From the NCBI GenBank assembly GCA_020850995.1, contig JADZDP010000156.1, positions 1-54,389 of the forward strand: a stretch of DNA of 54,389 nt, given 5' to 3'. The stretch's first letter is position 1. Each line of letters begins with the position of its first letter. The DNA is from Deltaproteobacteria bacterium. GTDB lineage: Bacteria > Myxococcota > UBA727 > VGSZ01. Under the pieces are notes generated by a model. It worked only from the letters and a program-made list of their open reading frames with translations, did not search any database and had not been told where the DNA came from. This document shows positions 35,790 through 44,375 of the stretch, in pieces. The position numbers and the translations under genes were made by a program.

Positions 35790-35882
35790 TGTGGGCATCC
35801 GAAGATCCAGCGTTCTTGGACGGGCGCGAGCCTACCGGCATTCACGGGGGTCAGATCAACCGCGCCGGATCGCTCCAGCGCG

Positions 35883-37430
35883 CTACTCCCACTCGATGGT
35901 GCTCGGCGGCTTCGACGAAACGTCGTAGACCACGCGGTTTATCCCCCGGACTTCGTTGATGATTCTGTTGGAAATCCGCGCCAAGACCGGGTGTGGCAGG
36001 TCCACCCAGTCCGCGGTCATGCCGTCGCTCGACTTGACGCAGCGCACGCAGGCGGTCTCGTCGTAGGTGCGGGCGTCGCCCATCACGCCCACCGAGCGCA
36101 CCGGCAAGAGCACGGCGAACCACTGCCACAAGGGTCCCGCGACCTCGCCGCTCGCGAGGGCGCCCTCAATCTCGGCGCGCACGATGGCGTCGGCCTGACG
36201 CAAGAGCTCGCAGCGCGCGCGCGTGACCTCGCCGAGCACGCGGATCGCCAGGCCCGGCCCCGGGAAGGGCTGGCGCTGCACCACCGCGTCGGGGAGGCCG
36301 AGCTCGGTGCCGAGCCGACGCACCTCGTCCTTGAAGAGCTCGCGCAAGGGCTCGAGCAGCTTCAGGTGCATCTTCTCGGGCAGCCCGCCCACGTTGTGGT
36401 GGCTCTTGATGACCGCCGAGGGCCCGCCGTGGAACGAGACGCTCTCGATGACGTCGGGGTAGAGGGTGCCCTGCCCGAGGAACTCGCAGCGCGGCAGCTC
36501 CTTCGCCACCTCTTGGAACACGTCGATGAAGATGTGGCCGATGCGCTTGCGCTTCTGCTCGGGGTCGCTCACGCCCTCGAGCGCCGCCAGGAAGCGATCG
36601 GACGCGTCGACGATGCGCACGTCCATCTTCAGATCGTCGATGAACAGCCGGCGCAGCGCCTCCACCTCGCCCAGCCGATGCAAGCCGCTGTCGACGTACA
36701 CGCAGGTGAGGCGCTGACCCAGGGCGCGATGCAGGAGCACCGCCGCGACCGACGAGTCGACGCCGCCCGACAGCGCCATGATCGCGCGCGCCTCACCCAC
36801 GACGCGCTTGATGTCCGCGACCTTCTCGGCCGCGAAGCTGCCCATCTTCCACGACGGCGACAGGCCGCACACCTCGAAGAGGAAGCGCGCCAGCATGCTC
36901 TTGCCGTCGGGGGTGTGCACCACCTCGGGGTGGAACTGCACGCCGAGCCACCTGCGGTCCTGGTCGAAGGCGGCGGCCACCGGGCAGGTGTCGCTGTGCG
37001 CCGTGGCCACCATGCCAACGGGCAGCGCGCTCACCTGATCGCCGTGGCTCATCCACACGTCGAGCGCGCGCGGCAACGCTGCGAACAGCCCGCCGTCGTC
37101 GTCGACGTGGATGCGGGCACGACCGAACTCGCGCTTGTTGCCCGCCTGCACCTTGCCGCCGTTCTCCTCGCACATGACCTGCAGGCCGTAGCAGATACCG
37201 AGCATGGGCACGGCAAGGGACCACAGCCCACGATCCGGGCGCGGCGAGCCTGTCTCGTGCACGCTCGCCGGCCCACCCGAGAGGATGATCGCCCCCGGGT
37301 CGAAGGCCTTGATCTTCGCGAGCGGCGTCGTGCAGGGCATGATCTCGCAGTAGACCTCGAGCTCCCGCACGCGCCGAGCGATGAGCTGCGTGGTCTGCGA
37401 GCCGAAATCGAGGATGAGGACGCGCGCCAT
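35883..37430 (-). CDS. guaA: GMP synthase (glutamine-hydrolysing)
   Basis: A 515-aa cytoplasmic enzyme that makes GMP from XMP with ATP and glutamine. The class I glutamine amidotransferase domain (about 1-190) has the nucleophile in GICYGLQ (Cys78) and HPEVVHT. The ATP-pyrophosphatase domain (about 195-385) has the P-loop ALSGGVDSS, and the C-terminal dimerisation domain ends in PPSTIEWE, the normal GuaA ending. All residues needed are present and length is standard. Separated from the AgmX-like gene by 31 nt and from guaB by that gene, so the guanine pathway genes are in one operon. Confidence 0.96.
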   Translation of the reverse strand: MARVLILDFGSQTTQLIARRVRELEVYCEIMPCTTPLAKIKAFDPGAIILSGGPASVHETGSPRPDRGLWSLAVPMLGICYGLQVMCEENGGKVQAGNKREFGRARIHVDDDGGLFAALPRALDVWMSHGDQVSALPVGMVATAHSDTCPVAAAFDQDRRWLGVQFHPEVVHTPDGKSMLARFLFEVCGLSPSWKMGSFAAEKVADIKRVVGEARAIMALSGGVDSSVAAVLLHRALGQRLTCVYVDSGLHRLGEVEALRRLFIDDLKMDVRIVDASDRFLAALEGVSDPEQKRKRIGHIFIDVFQEVAKELPRCEFLGQGTLYPDVIESVSFHGGPSAVIKSHHNVGGLPEKMHLKLLEPLRELFKDEVRRLGTELGLPDAVVQRQPFPGPGLAIRVLGEVTRARCELLRQADAIVRAEIEGALASGEVAGPLWQWFAVLLPVRSVGVMGDARTYDETACVRCVKSSDGMTADWVDLPHPVLARISNRIINEVRGINRVVYDVSSKPPSTIEWE

Positions 37431-37461
37431 GCCCTGCCGCTAGCAGAGAAGCCGGCGCTCG

Positions 37462-38730
37462 TCAGCGGTCTTCGTTGCCGTCGTAGTCGTAGACCGTGAC
37501 GTCCTTGGCGGGCTGCAACACGAAGGGGAAGGAGAGGCGCTTGGGCTCGTCCACCAGGCCATCACCCAGGTACCAATCGGCCGCCATGCGCTGCACGCAC
37601 TCCGCGACCATGGTGAGGCCACCGTTCTCCGCCGACACCTTCGGATCGGCGACGCGCCCGTTCGGCAGCAGGGTCAGCTCGAGCACCAGCCGGCCGGCGC
37701 GCGTGGGGTTGCCGGCGAGCCCCCAGCTCTCGTAGCAGTAGCGCACCGAGCCGTGGCGCTCACGCACCTCGGTGCTCAAGTGCTTCCTCACGGCCGGGTC
37801 GAGCTGTCCCTCCAACGCGACCGTGGTGACGTGCGCGTCGGGCACGTCGATGAGCTGCACGGGGATGGGGGCGCGCTCGGTGCGCGGCGCCAGGCGATCG
37901 TCGCGCTTGGCCTTCTCCACGCGCTCCTTCAGGATCTCGGCCAAGCGCGATTCGCCGACGCCCACGGCGCCGTTGCCCGCGCCCACCGCCGCCGGCTCCA
38001 CGGGCACCAGGCCGCCGAGGCCGGCGCCGAGCTCGGGGGCGCGCACCATGGCCTGCGCCATCTCGCCGAGGGCGTCTTTCAGCTCTACGCCGTCGCTGCC
38101 GATGTTCAGCGCGCGGCGCATCTCGTCGAGCAGTTGCTCCACCGTGGGCCCGCCCTTGCTCCCGCGCGCGGGCCGGCTCTCCTCCCCTTTGCGACGTACC
38201 AGGTCGATGCGCTCGGCCTCCTCGGGGGCGTGGCCCGTGGCGGCCACCACCGCCGGTCCGCTGTGGGGCGCCGTGCCGCCAGTCACCAGCAGCCTGCGCA
38301 GGTCACCCCTGACGCCGCCGCCGGCCTCGGGATCGAGCTGCGGGCGCGGCGCCAGCACCAGCGCCGACACCACGCAGGCTTGCACCGCGGCACCCACCAT
38401 GGCGGCGTGAAAGAGCGTCCCGTCGAAGCTCGAGAGGCGGCCCGCGTCGGCCTCGGGCGCGGCCCGCGACGCGATCAGCGCGTGACCAGCGGGCAGCTCC
38501 ACCAGGATGTCGGCGTCGGCGTAGATGGGCGCGGGGCCAGCGCCCGTGATCTCGATCTGCCCGCCCACGGCGCGCGCCCGCAGGCGCTCACCGGTGCGCA
38601 GGTCCAGCGTGCCGCGGCGACGCTTGACCGTGACGACATCGAGGACGGTGCCCTGCCAGAGCAGCGCGAGACGCCAGACGTCGCGGGGGAGGCGAGGCAT
38701 GCGGGAAGAGTCTGACAGATCGAGCGGCAT
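37462..38730 (-). CDS. AgmX-like single-pass membrane protein
   Basis: A 422-aa protein. N-terminal cytoplasmic part (about 1-100) has a beta pattern with VWRLALLWQGTVLDVV. One transmembrane helix spans about 106-128. A long disordered region runs to about 310, and the C-terminal domain (about 314-410) has two Cys (332 and 378), GRLVLELTLLPNGRV and closing FPFVLQP, as in AgmX/PglI-type myxobacterial envelope proteins and distant TonB C-termini. It probably spans the periplasm. Motility, TonB-like energy coupling or transport could all fit. ATG at 38730 has no clear ribosome site; ATG at 38700 is possible. Lies between guaB and guaA. Confidence 0.8.
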   Translation of the reverse strand: MPLDLSDSSRMPRLPRDVWRLALLWQGTVLDVVTVKRRRGTLDLRTGERLRARAVGGQIEITGAGPAPIYADADILVELPAGHALIASRAAPEADAGRLSSFDGTLFHAAMVGAAVQACVVSALVLAPRPQLDPEAGGGVRGDLRRLLVTGGTAPHSGPAVVAATGHAPEEAERIDLVRRKGEESRPARGSKGGPTVEQLLDEMRRALNIGSDGVELKDALGEMAQAMVRAPELGAGLGGLVPVEPAAVGAGNGAVGVGESRLAEILKERVEKAKRDDRLAPRTERAPIPVQLIDVPDAHVTTVALEGQLDPAVRKHLSTEVRERHGSVRYCYESWGLAGNPTRAGRLVLELTLLPNGRVADPKVSAENGGLTMVAECVQRMAADWYLGDGLVDEPKRLSFPFVLQPAKDVTVYDYDGNEDR

Positions 38731-38780
38731 CCAGGTTCCAACGCCTGGTGATCCGGATCCGGTCCGTCCGTGCCCTGCCC

Positions 38781-40238
38781 TCACTGCACCCGGTAGTTCG
38801 GCGCCTCGTTGGTGATGATCACGTCGTGCACATGGGCCTCGCGCAGCCCGGCCACGCTCACGCGCACGAAGCGGGCCTTGGCCCGCAGGTCGGACAAGGT
38901 AGGTGCGCCCAGGTAGCCCATGCCGCTGCGCACGCCCCCCACCAACTGGTAGAGCTGCGCTGCCACCGGGCCACGGAAGGGGACGCGGCCCTCGATGCCC
39001 TCGGGGACGAGCTTGCTGGTCTCGTGCACGTCGGCCTGGGCGTAGCGCTCGCGGCTCCCCTGGCCGCCGGCCATGGCGCCCATGCTGCCCATGCCGCGAT
39101 ACACCTTGAAGGAGCGGCCCTGGTAGAGCACCACCTCGCCGGGCGCCTCGGCCGTGCCCGCGAACAGCGAGCCGACCATGATGGCGTCGGCGCCCGCAGC
39201 CAGCGCCTTCACGCAGTCGCCAGAGTACTTGATACCGCCATCGGCGATGGCTGCGGCGCCCAGGCGATGCGCCGCTGCCGCGGCGTCGAGCACCGCCGTC
39301 ACCTGCGGCACGCCCACGCCCGCGACGATGCGCGTGGTGCAGATGGAGCCCGGGCCGATACCGATCTTCACGCAGTCGGCGCCCGCCTTGACGAGCGCCG
39401 CGGCGGCCTCTGCCGTGGCGATGTTGCCACCCACCAGGCACAGCTCGGGGAACCAGCGGCGCAGCGCGCCCAGGGCTTCGAGCACACCCTTGCTGTGGCC
39501 GTGCGCGGTGTCGACCACGAGCACGTCGACACCGGCATCGACGAGCGCGTGGGCGCGCCCCTCGAGATCGCGGCCCGGCCCAACGGCGGCCGCGCACAAC
39601 AAGCGCCCGTGCCCGTCGCGGGCCGCGTTGGGGAACTCCTTGACCTTCTGGAGATCCTTGACGGTGATGAGCCCCTTGAGCGTGAGGTCGTCATCGACGA
39701 CGAGGAGCTTCTCGATCCGGTGCCGATACAAAAGCTCGAGGCACTCGTCTTTGCCGATGCCCTCGCGCACGGTGACGAGCTTGGTGGTCATGACCACGCT
39801 CACCGGGTCGGCAGGGTTGGCGGCGCGCAGATCGCGGCGCGTGACGATGCCCTTGACGCGCCCGTTGGCGTCGACGACGGGGAAGCCGGACACGCCGTGG
39901 CGCTCCATGCGCAGGAAGGCCTCGGCGGCCTTGGAGTCGGGGGCGAGCGTGAGGGGATCGCGGACGATGCCGGCCTCGTAGCGCTTGACGCGCCGGACCA
40001 TGTCGGCCTGCTCTTGCGGGCCGAGGTTCTTGTGCATAACGCCGAGGCCGCCGGCCTGCGCCATGGCGATGGCCATCTCGGCCTCGGTGACCGTGTCCAT
40101 GGCCGCCGACAGGAAGGGCACCGGCAAGGTGATGCCGCGCCCGAGCGCCGTGGCGGTCTTGACCTCGCTCGGCAGCACCGCGCTCTCCGCGGGCACGAGC
40201 GAGACGTCGTCGAAGGTGAGGGCGTCTTTGATCTCCAT
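38781..40238 (-). CDS. guaB: IMP dehydrogenase
   Basis: A 485-aa cytoplasmic enzyme that oxidises IMP to XMP with NAD, the step before GuaA. The (beta/alpha)8 barrel is interrupted by a CBS pair at about 92-200. The catalytic loop GIGPGSIC puts the nucleophile at Cys300. DGGIKYSGD, GMGSMGAM and a C-terminal end MGYLGAPTLSDL are all standard. ATG at 40238 follows the stop codon of the previous gene by one base; the AAGGGC repeat just upstream acts as probable ribosome-binding sequence. The frame continues upstream but only within the previous gene. Confidence 0.97.
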   Translation of the reverse strand: MEIKDALTFDDVSLVPAESAVLPSEVKTATALGRGITLPVPFLSAAMDTVTEAEMAIAMAQAGGLGVMHKNLGPQEQADMVRRVKRYEAGIVRDPLTLAPDSKAAEAFLRMERHGVSGFPVVDANGRVKGIVTRRDLRAANPADPVSVVMTTKLVTVREGIGKDECLELLYRHRIEKLLVVDDDLTLKGLITVKDLQKVKEFPNAARDGHGRLLCAAAVGPGRDLEGRAHALVDAGVDVLVVDTAHGHSKGVLEALGALRRWFPELCLVGGNIATAEAAAALVKAGADCVKIGIGPGSICTTRIVAGVGVPQVTAVLDAAAAAHRLGAAAIADGGIKYSGDCVKALAAGADAIMVGSLFAGTAEAPGEVVLYQGRSFKVYRGMGSMGAMAGGQGSRERYAQADVHETSKLVPEGIEGRVPFRGPVAAQLYQLVGGVRSGMGYLGAPTLSDLRAKARFVRVSVAGLREAHVHDVIITNEAPNYRVQ

Positions 40239-40239
40239 C

Positions 40240-41376
40240 TCAGCCCTTGCCCTTGCCCTTGCCCTTGCCCTTGCCCTTCTCGTCTGGGGGCGGCGGCGGT
40301 GGCGCCGCTGCCGGCGCCGCGGCCTCGAGCAGCTTGTCGATGGCGGCCGACAGCGGGACGGTGTCCTTGGCGAAGGCATCGACGCGCGGGGCGAGCACCG
40401 CCAAGGCCTCGTCGGCGGCGGCCTCGCCCAGAAGCGGCGAGCCCGCGCACGCCGCCGTGGGGCCGCGCACCTGGCGCAGGAAGGCGCACGCGAGCAGCTC
40501 GGTGGCGAAGGCCTTGTCGTCGATGAGCGCGGCGCGCGCCTTGTCGGAGAGCTTCTGGCGCGCGTCGACCAAGGTGCCGGCCTTGGCGGCCTTGGCGGCA
40601 TCGCCCGCGAGCAGGGTGCGCGCATAGGCGGCCACCACGGCGTTGATGGCGGCGGCGTCATCGTCGGCGCCGCGGGAGGGCCCTACCACGACGGCGGTGA
40701 GCTCACCGCGCTGGACGCGCGCCAGCGTTCCGTGGGCGTCGAGCTCGTTTTGCACCAGCACCACGCGACCTTGGGCGCCTGAGTCGTCGAGCAGCTGGTC
40801 CTGCGCGTCACCCAGGCGCACCAACGCGGTGGTGGCCTTCACGGGCTTCTCCACCATCGGCAGCATGCGTTTCTGCTCGGGCTTGAGTTCCTCGCCCACC
40901 AGCTTGACCACCTGCGCGCCACCTTCTTCGTTGAGCCAATCGCGCATGGGACCGGCGAGGGCGGTGGCCAGCGGCGACGCACCCTTGACGTCGAGGTTCG
41001 GCGCCGCCCCGAGCTCCAGCGCCGCGGCGAGGTATTCGGCGCGCGGCAGCGGGTGCTTGTCGATGACGGCGCCGAGGGCCTTGAGCGCGGCGCCCGGCCG
41101 ACCGAGGCTCTGGCGCGCGCGCTCCCGGGCCTTGGTGTGGCGGGGCCGCTCGAGCGGCAAGGGACCGAGCAGCGTATCGCCGTCGAAGCCGAGGCCGTTG
41201 AGCATGACGAACAAGGTCGCCACGCGGGTGTCGACGCCGATCTCGACGCCGTCCTCGGTGTAGAGCGACTGCACGTTCGACCACTGGGCCGCGGCAGGTG
41301 GCGCGGCGAGGCCGAGCGCAGCGGCGACCGAGAAGAACAGGAGCGATGACAGGGGAAGCGACGTCGCGCGGCGCAT
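40240..41376 (-). CDS. Secreted protein with Lys-Gly tail
   Basis: A 378-aa protein with a signal peptide (residues 1-30, AAA then QWS). The mature part contains alpha-helical segments, with an ankyrin-like line ELGAAPNLDVKGASPLATAL, but no family is assigned. The C-terminus is a Pro run and then (Lys-Gly)6 encoded by an AAGGGC repeat. ATG at 41376 has GAGG 6 nt upstream. It is the first gene before guaB and the stop codon is one base from the guaB ATG, so guaB expression depends on this transcript. Divergent from the lipoprotein gene at 41457. Confidence 0.75.
   Translation of the reverse strand: MRRATSLPLSSLLFFSVAAALGLAAPPAAAQWSNVQSLYTEDGVEIGVDTRVATLFVMLNGLGFDGDTLLGPLPLERPRHTKARERARQSLGRPGAALKALGAVIDKHPLPRAEYLAAALELGAAPNLDVKGASPLATALAGPMRDWLNEEGGAQVVKLVGEELKPEQKRMLPMVEKPVKATTALVRLGDAQDQLLDDSGAQGRVVLVQNELDAHGTLARVQRGELTAVVVGPSRGADDDAAAINAVVAAYARTLLAGDAAKAAKAGTLVDARQKLSDKARAALIDDKAFATELLACAFLRQVRGPTAACAGSPLLGEAAADEALAVLAPRVDAFAKDTVPLSAAIDKLLEAAAPAAAPPPPPPDEKGKGKGKGKGKG
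40243..40278 (-). repeat. Six AAGGGC repeats just before guaB
   Basis: Plus strand GCCCTT repeated six times, which reads AAGGGC x6 in the mRNA. It encodes Lys-Gly x6 at the end of the secreted protein and ends directly before TGA-G-ATG of guaB, so each unit also looks like a Shine-Dalgarno core. Copies could change by slippage without breaking the frame. Confidence 0.92.
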
Positions 41377-41456
41377 CGAAGACCTCGAGGGGTGAGCGAC
41401 AAACGGGTAGCAGAGCCCGGGTTGCATTCAAGAGGGCGGTCGCCGACACGGCGCAC

Positions 41457-42041
41457 ATGCGCACCTCTGCCCTGACGCCCTTCGCCCTCTCGCTCGCGCT
41501 CACGCTTGCGGCCGGCTGCGAGGAGCCCAAACCCGACCGCCTGACCCTCGATCCCACCGGGCCCTTCTCGTTCGAGAAGCGTGGCGAGCACGAGCAGGTG
41601 AAGGCGGCCGCGTTCCGCGGACCCAGGCCCTACGTCAAGGCCGTGCCGGTGGAGTTCTCCTCTGCTGATACCAGCGTTGCCACCGTGGATCCCGACGGCA
41701 CCATCCGGGCCACGGGCTCGGGGAAGACCTCGATTACGGCCAGCGCCTGGGGCCTGTCGACCAGCGCGGAGGTCAGCGTGCGCATCGTGGGCTCCATCGC
41801 CTTGGCCGACGACGTGCCGAAGCCGTACAAGCTGAACGCCAAGGCGCGGCCGCTCAAGGCCATCGTCAAGGACGACAAGGGCGCAGTCATCGAGGGCTAC
41901 AAGGTGGCCTGGCGCGCCACCGACTATTGCGTCGAGGTCGACGACGAGGGCGTCATCAAGCCGCTGACCGACGGCGACTGCGACGTGGAGGCGCGCGCCG
42001 CCGACCAGTACGCGCGCATCAAGCTCCAGGTGCGCGAGTAA
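41457..42041 (+). CDS. Lipoprotein with bacterial Ig-like (Big2-type) domain
   Basis: A 194-aa protein with a signal peptide and lipobox LAAGC (Cys20). The mature part contains a Big2-type Ig domain (about 50-115) with SSADTSVATVDPDGTIRATGSGKTSI, then a second, partial beta domain with VAWRATDYCVEVDDEGVI. Probably surface-exposed adhesion or structural protein. ATG at 41457 fits the signal peptide; ribosome site is weak. Divergent from the secreted protein/guaB operon across 80 bp. The structured region begins 6 nt after its stop. Confidence 0.82.
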   Translation: MRTSALTPFALSLALTLAAGCEEPKPDRLTLDPTGPFSFEKRGEHEQVKAAAFRGPRPYVKAVPVEFSSADTSVATVDPDGTIRATGSGKTSITASAWGLSTSAEVSVRIVGSIALADDVPKPYKLNAKARPLKAIVKDDKGAVIEGYKVAWRATDYCVEVDDEGVIKPLTDGDCDVEARAADQYARIKLQVRE

Positions 42042-42047
42042 GGGCCA

Positions 42048-42193
42048 GCGAACGGACAAGTCGATCGGTGATCGCGAGCGAGGCGCGTCGATGGCAAGGA
42101 GCCCCGCAGGGCCGTGGTGTCGCCACGGACCGAGGACGCGACGCCGCCAGCGACGATGCATCGCTCGCGAGGACGATTGAGGTGTCCGTTCGC
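42048..42193. ncRNA. Rod-like nested inverted repeat in a convergent gap (possible RNA or mobile mini-element)
   Basis: Perfect 11-bp arms GCGAACGGACA (42048-42058) and TGTCCGTTCGC (42183-42193) enclose further nested pairs: TCGATCG (42061-42067) with CGATTGA (42174-42180, one G-U), TCGCGAGCGA (42072-42081) with TCGCTCGCGA (42161-42170), GGCGCGTCG (42082-42090) with 42139-42148 (one bulge), and an apical hairpin CCGTGG-TGTCG-CCACGG (42112-42128). Together this forms a long rod. No open frame is convincing inside. It could be a structured small RNA, a processed 3-prime end, or a MITE/BIME-like repeat with terminal inverted repeats. Strand cannot be told. Confidence 0.55.
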
Positions 42194-42211
42194 GGGCCCT
42201 AAGGGCCCGCG
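42191..42211. terminator. Perfect 9-bp GC hairpin, probable bidirectional terminator
   Basis: CGCGGGCCC and GGGCCCGCG flank a TAA loop. It lies 3 bases from the stop codon of the minus-strand pseudokinase gene (42215) and at the end of the rod-like element. No T tract on either side, so it is a barrier or stability element more than a textbook terminator. Confidence 0.55.
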
Positions 42212-42214
42212 CCG

Positions 42215-43498
42215 TCACTCGGTCTTCTCGTCGTCGAAGGGGGAGAGCGCCTCGGTGGTGAGGCCGCCCTCGGCGAGCGTGGCGATGCGCGGCGTTGCGG
42301 GCGCGGCGGCCCTGCGCTCGGTCTCTTCGAGGACCACCAGCTCGTCCGAGGAGAGCCACGGCGGATCCGACGGCATGGTCGAGGCCCCGTCGGTGCGCAG
42401 GGCGGGTCGCGCGAGCTTCTCGGTGGGCTCGTCCGCCGGCGCGTCGCCGCCCGCGCCCTCGGAGCTTGGCGCCGGCGCGCCCTCGTCGGTGAACACGCGC
42501 TCCACCGCCTCCTGATCTGGCGCCGAGGGCTCGAGCAAGAAGGCCGGCACCGATCGCGCCGCGCGCGCCGGCGAGGCCCCGAGCGAAGGCCACGCCACGC
42601 GCGGCGCCGGCGCCGCCGCAGCGGCGCGCAGGTCGGCGGCCTCGGGCTCGGGGTCCTGCGCCCCGAGCGCCGCGAGCGCGCCCAGCTCGCCGTCGAGCGC
42701 GCGCGCGATCACGAGATCGGCCTCGGCCCCCGCCTGCTCCTCGAGCGCCCGCGCCAGCCCCGTGAGCAACGCGGCGAGCGAGAGGCGCTCGTTCGCGCGG
42801 GGCGTGAGCCCGCCCGCCAGGAGGGGCGCCAGCGCAGCGGCGTGCGGCCCGAGGCGCGGCGCCTCATGCGCATGGGCGTCGCCCACGCACAGCGCGCGCA
42901 GCACCTGCGCGACCAGGAACACGTCGGTGGCCGTGGTGGCCGGCCTGGAGCTCCCGTCGATCTCGGGCGCGCGAAAGGGCGTCGGCAGCGCCGGATCATC
43001 GAAGGCACCCACCAGCGGGCGCACGCGCACGCCGTCCTTCGCCAGCACCACGGCGTCGAGGCGCAGGCCGGCGGCGAAGAGGCTCGAGAGCCCCACGCCG
43101 CGCGCGCCAGACCAGACGTCGCGATCCGCCAGCTCCGCCGCGACCCGCGCCAGCGCCAGGGCCACCGCCACGGCAAGCGCCGAATCGGTCGCGGCGCGCC
43201 GCGGCCCGAGATGCTCCACGAGCGCGCGCAGATCGACGCCCTCCGCGGGCTCGGCCACCGCATAGGCCGTGCCCTCGACCAGGCCCACCTCGTGGATGCG
43301 CGCGACCTGCTCGTGGCGCGTCTGCGCCAGCGCTTCGGCCGTGGCGATCAGGCGCTGCACGACCGTCGGCGCGTCGGCGCGGGCCAGGTGCACCGGCGCT
43401 TCGAAGTGGCCGCCGCGAAACCTCCGAGCGCGCACCACCTGGGCGGCGCCGCTGCCAACCACGGCGCGCCCGAGCGAGAACGGCCCGAACGTGCTCAT
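42215..43498 (-). CDS. Kinase-fold pseudokinase
   Basis: A 427-aa protein. The N-terminus copies a Ser/Thr kinase N-lobe (FGPFSLGRAVVGSGAAQVVRA), but the VALK lysine is replaced by His37 (APVHLAR). The region GLRLDAVVLAKDGVRVRPLVGAF (about 144-166) aligns with the catalytic loop through DFG of true kinases, and both the HRD aspartate and DFG are missing. An APE-like RAPE remains (176-179). Residues about 265-427 are low-complexity and acidic with no membrane segment. ATP transfer is therefore unlikely; a scaffold or allosteric role is more probable. Start ATG at 43498 overlaps the stop of the HAMP gene (ATGA), so the two are translationally coupled. Confidence 0.8.
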   Translation of the reverse strand: MSTFGPFSLGRAVVGSGAAQVVRARRFRGGHFEAPVHLARADAPTVVQRLIATAEALAQTRHEQVARIHEVGLVEGTAYAVAEPAEGVDLRALVEHLGPRRAATDSALAVAVALALARVAAELADRDVWSGARGVGLSSLFAAGLRLDAVVLAKDGVRVRPLVGAFDDPALPTPFRAPEIDGSSRPATTATDVFLVAQVLRALCVGDAHAHEAPRLGPHAAALAPLLAGGLTPRANERLSLAALLTGLARALEEQAGAEADLVIARALDGELGALAALGAQDPEPEAADLRAAAAAPAPRVAWPSLGASPARAARSVPAFLLEPSAPDQEAVERVFTDEGAPAPSSEGAGGDAPADEPTEKLARPALRTDGASTMPSDPPWLSSDELVVLEETERRAAAPATPRIATLAEGGLTTEALSPFDDEKTE

Positions 43499-44076
43499 CC
43501 GGGCCTTGGCGTGCCCCCGGCGACGCGCGCCTCGCGCTCCTGGATGAGCTGCTCGAGGGTTGCCTGCTCATCAGCGGGGACGCCGGCGCTCTTGGCCGCC
43601 GCCAGCACGCTCTTCAGGCGCGCGACCTCGTCGTCGTCGCGCTTGCGCAGGTTGTCGATCATGCGGGAGAAGGTGTCGAAGGCCTCGCGGAATTCATCGC
43701 CCGAGCGCAGCGGGCGCAGCGTGGGGTAGCTGCCGTTCGAGATGGTCTGCATGTGTCGCTGCAAGACGAAGATCGGGCCGCACACGCGGTGGGTGATCAA
43801 GAGGCCCATGACGCCGAGCACCGCCACCTCCACCGCCAGGAAGCCGAGCGTGATGGTGAAGACGAAGCGCGCGTCGTCGCTGTTGAGCTTGTCGTTGACC
43901 TCGGGCGAGAGCGACGCGAGGTCGATGACCTCGTTCATCTCCACGTAGCTCTTCCACAGGAAGTAGCCGAGCACGAGCGAGATCGCCGCCGCGATGCCGA
44001 CGATGATCCCGGTGTACTTGAACTGGAACTGCCGATCGACGATCGGGATCAGTCTTCGCTTGTAGGCCTGGGCCAT
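43495..44076 (-). CDS. HAMP-domain membrane protein
   Basis: A 193-aa protein with two transmembrane helices (about 21-42 and 70-92) around a short extracytoplasmic loop (about 43-68), followed by a HAMP-like domain (about 93-145: HRVCGPIFVLQRHMQTISNG, then EFREAFDTFSRMIDNL) and a C-terminal coiled coil. No output domain such as histidine kinase or MCP is attached, so it probably passes signals through a partner. The coupled pseudokinase gene (ATGA overlap) is a natural candidate. Start ATG at 44076; the frame extends upstream but the basic N-terminus and helix position support this codon. Confidence 0.85.
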   Translation of the reverse strand: MAQAYKRRLIPIVDRQFQFKYTGIIVGIAAAISLVLGYFLWKSYVEMNEVIDLASLSPEVNDKLNSDDARFVFTITLGFLAVEVAVLGVMGLLITHRVCGPIFVLQRHMQTISNGSYPTLRPLRSGDEFREAFDTFSRMIDNLRKRDDDEVARLKSVLAAAKSAGVPADEQATLEQLIQEREARVAGGTPRPG

Positions 44077-44375
44077 TCGTGCGCTCCGACGACGAGCGGC
44101 CGCGCTAGGACCGCCGACGGTGGCCGATGCTACGCGCGGGGGCGGCGGCGAGGCAAGGATGGCGCCCCTTTGGGCGTTGACCCGATGGCGCGGCCCACGG
44201 CGCTCCAAGACGAGCCCCGGGGACGCGCTGCGGTGGTCCCCAGCACGGGCTCGACCCTCGGCGGTGCGACGCCGGCTGTGGCGCGGCCTCGCGTGCGGCG
44301 CGCGCCTTGCTCTCGGCAACGAGGCTGCGCCAGGCTCGGTGCGGCACCGGATCCCGGTCCCAGACGAGGGCCCAC
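44077..44375. other. 299-bp divergent intergenic region
   Basis: Between the HAMP gene (-) and the Omp85-like gene (+). I see no gene, no good sigma-70 hexamers and no strong hairpin; a GAGGG ribosome site lies 5 nt before the ATG at 44376. Open frames here have atypical, Arg-rich composition and are judged spurious. Confidence 0.4.

Noticed and set aside
37462..39597. Extended 711-codon minus-strand frame joining guaB sequence to the AgmX-like gene
   Set aside because: The upstream half is the wrong frame of guaB. The real protein starts around 38730.
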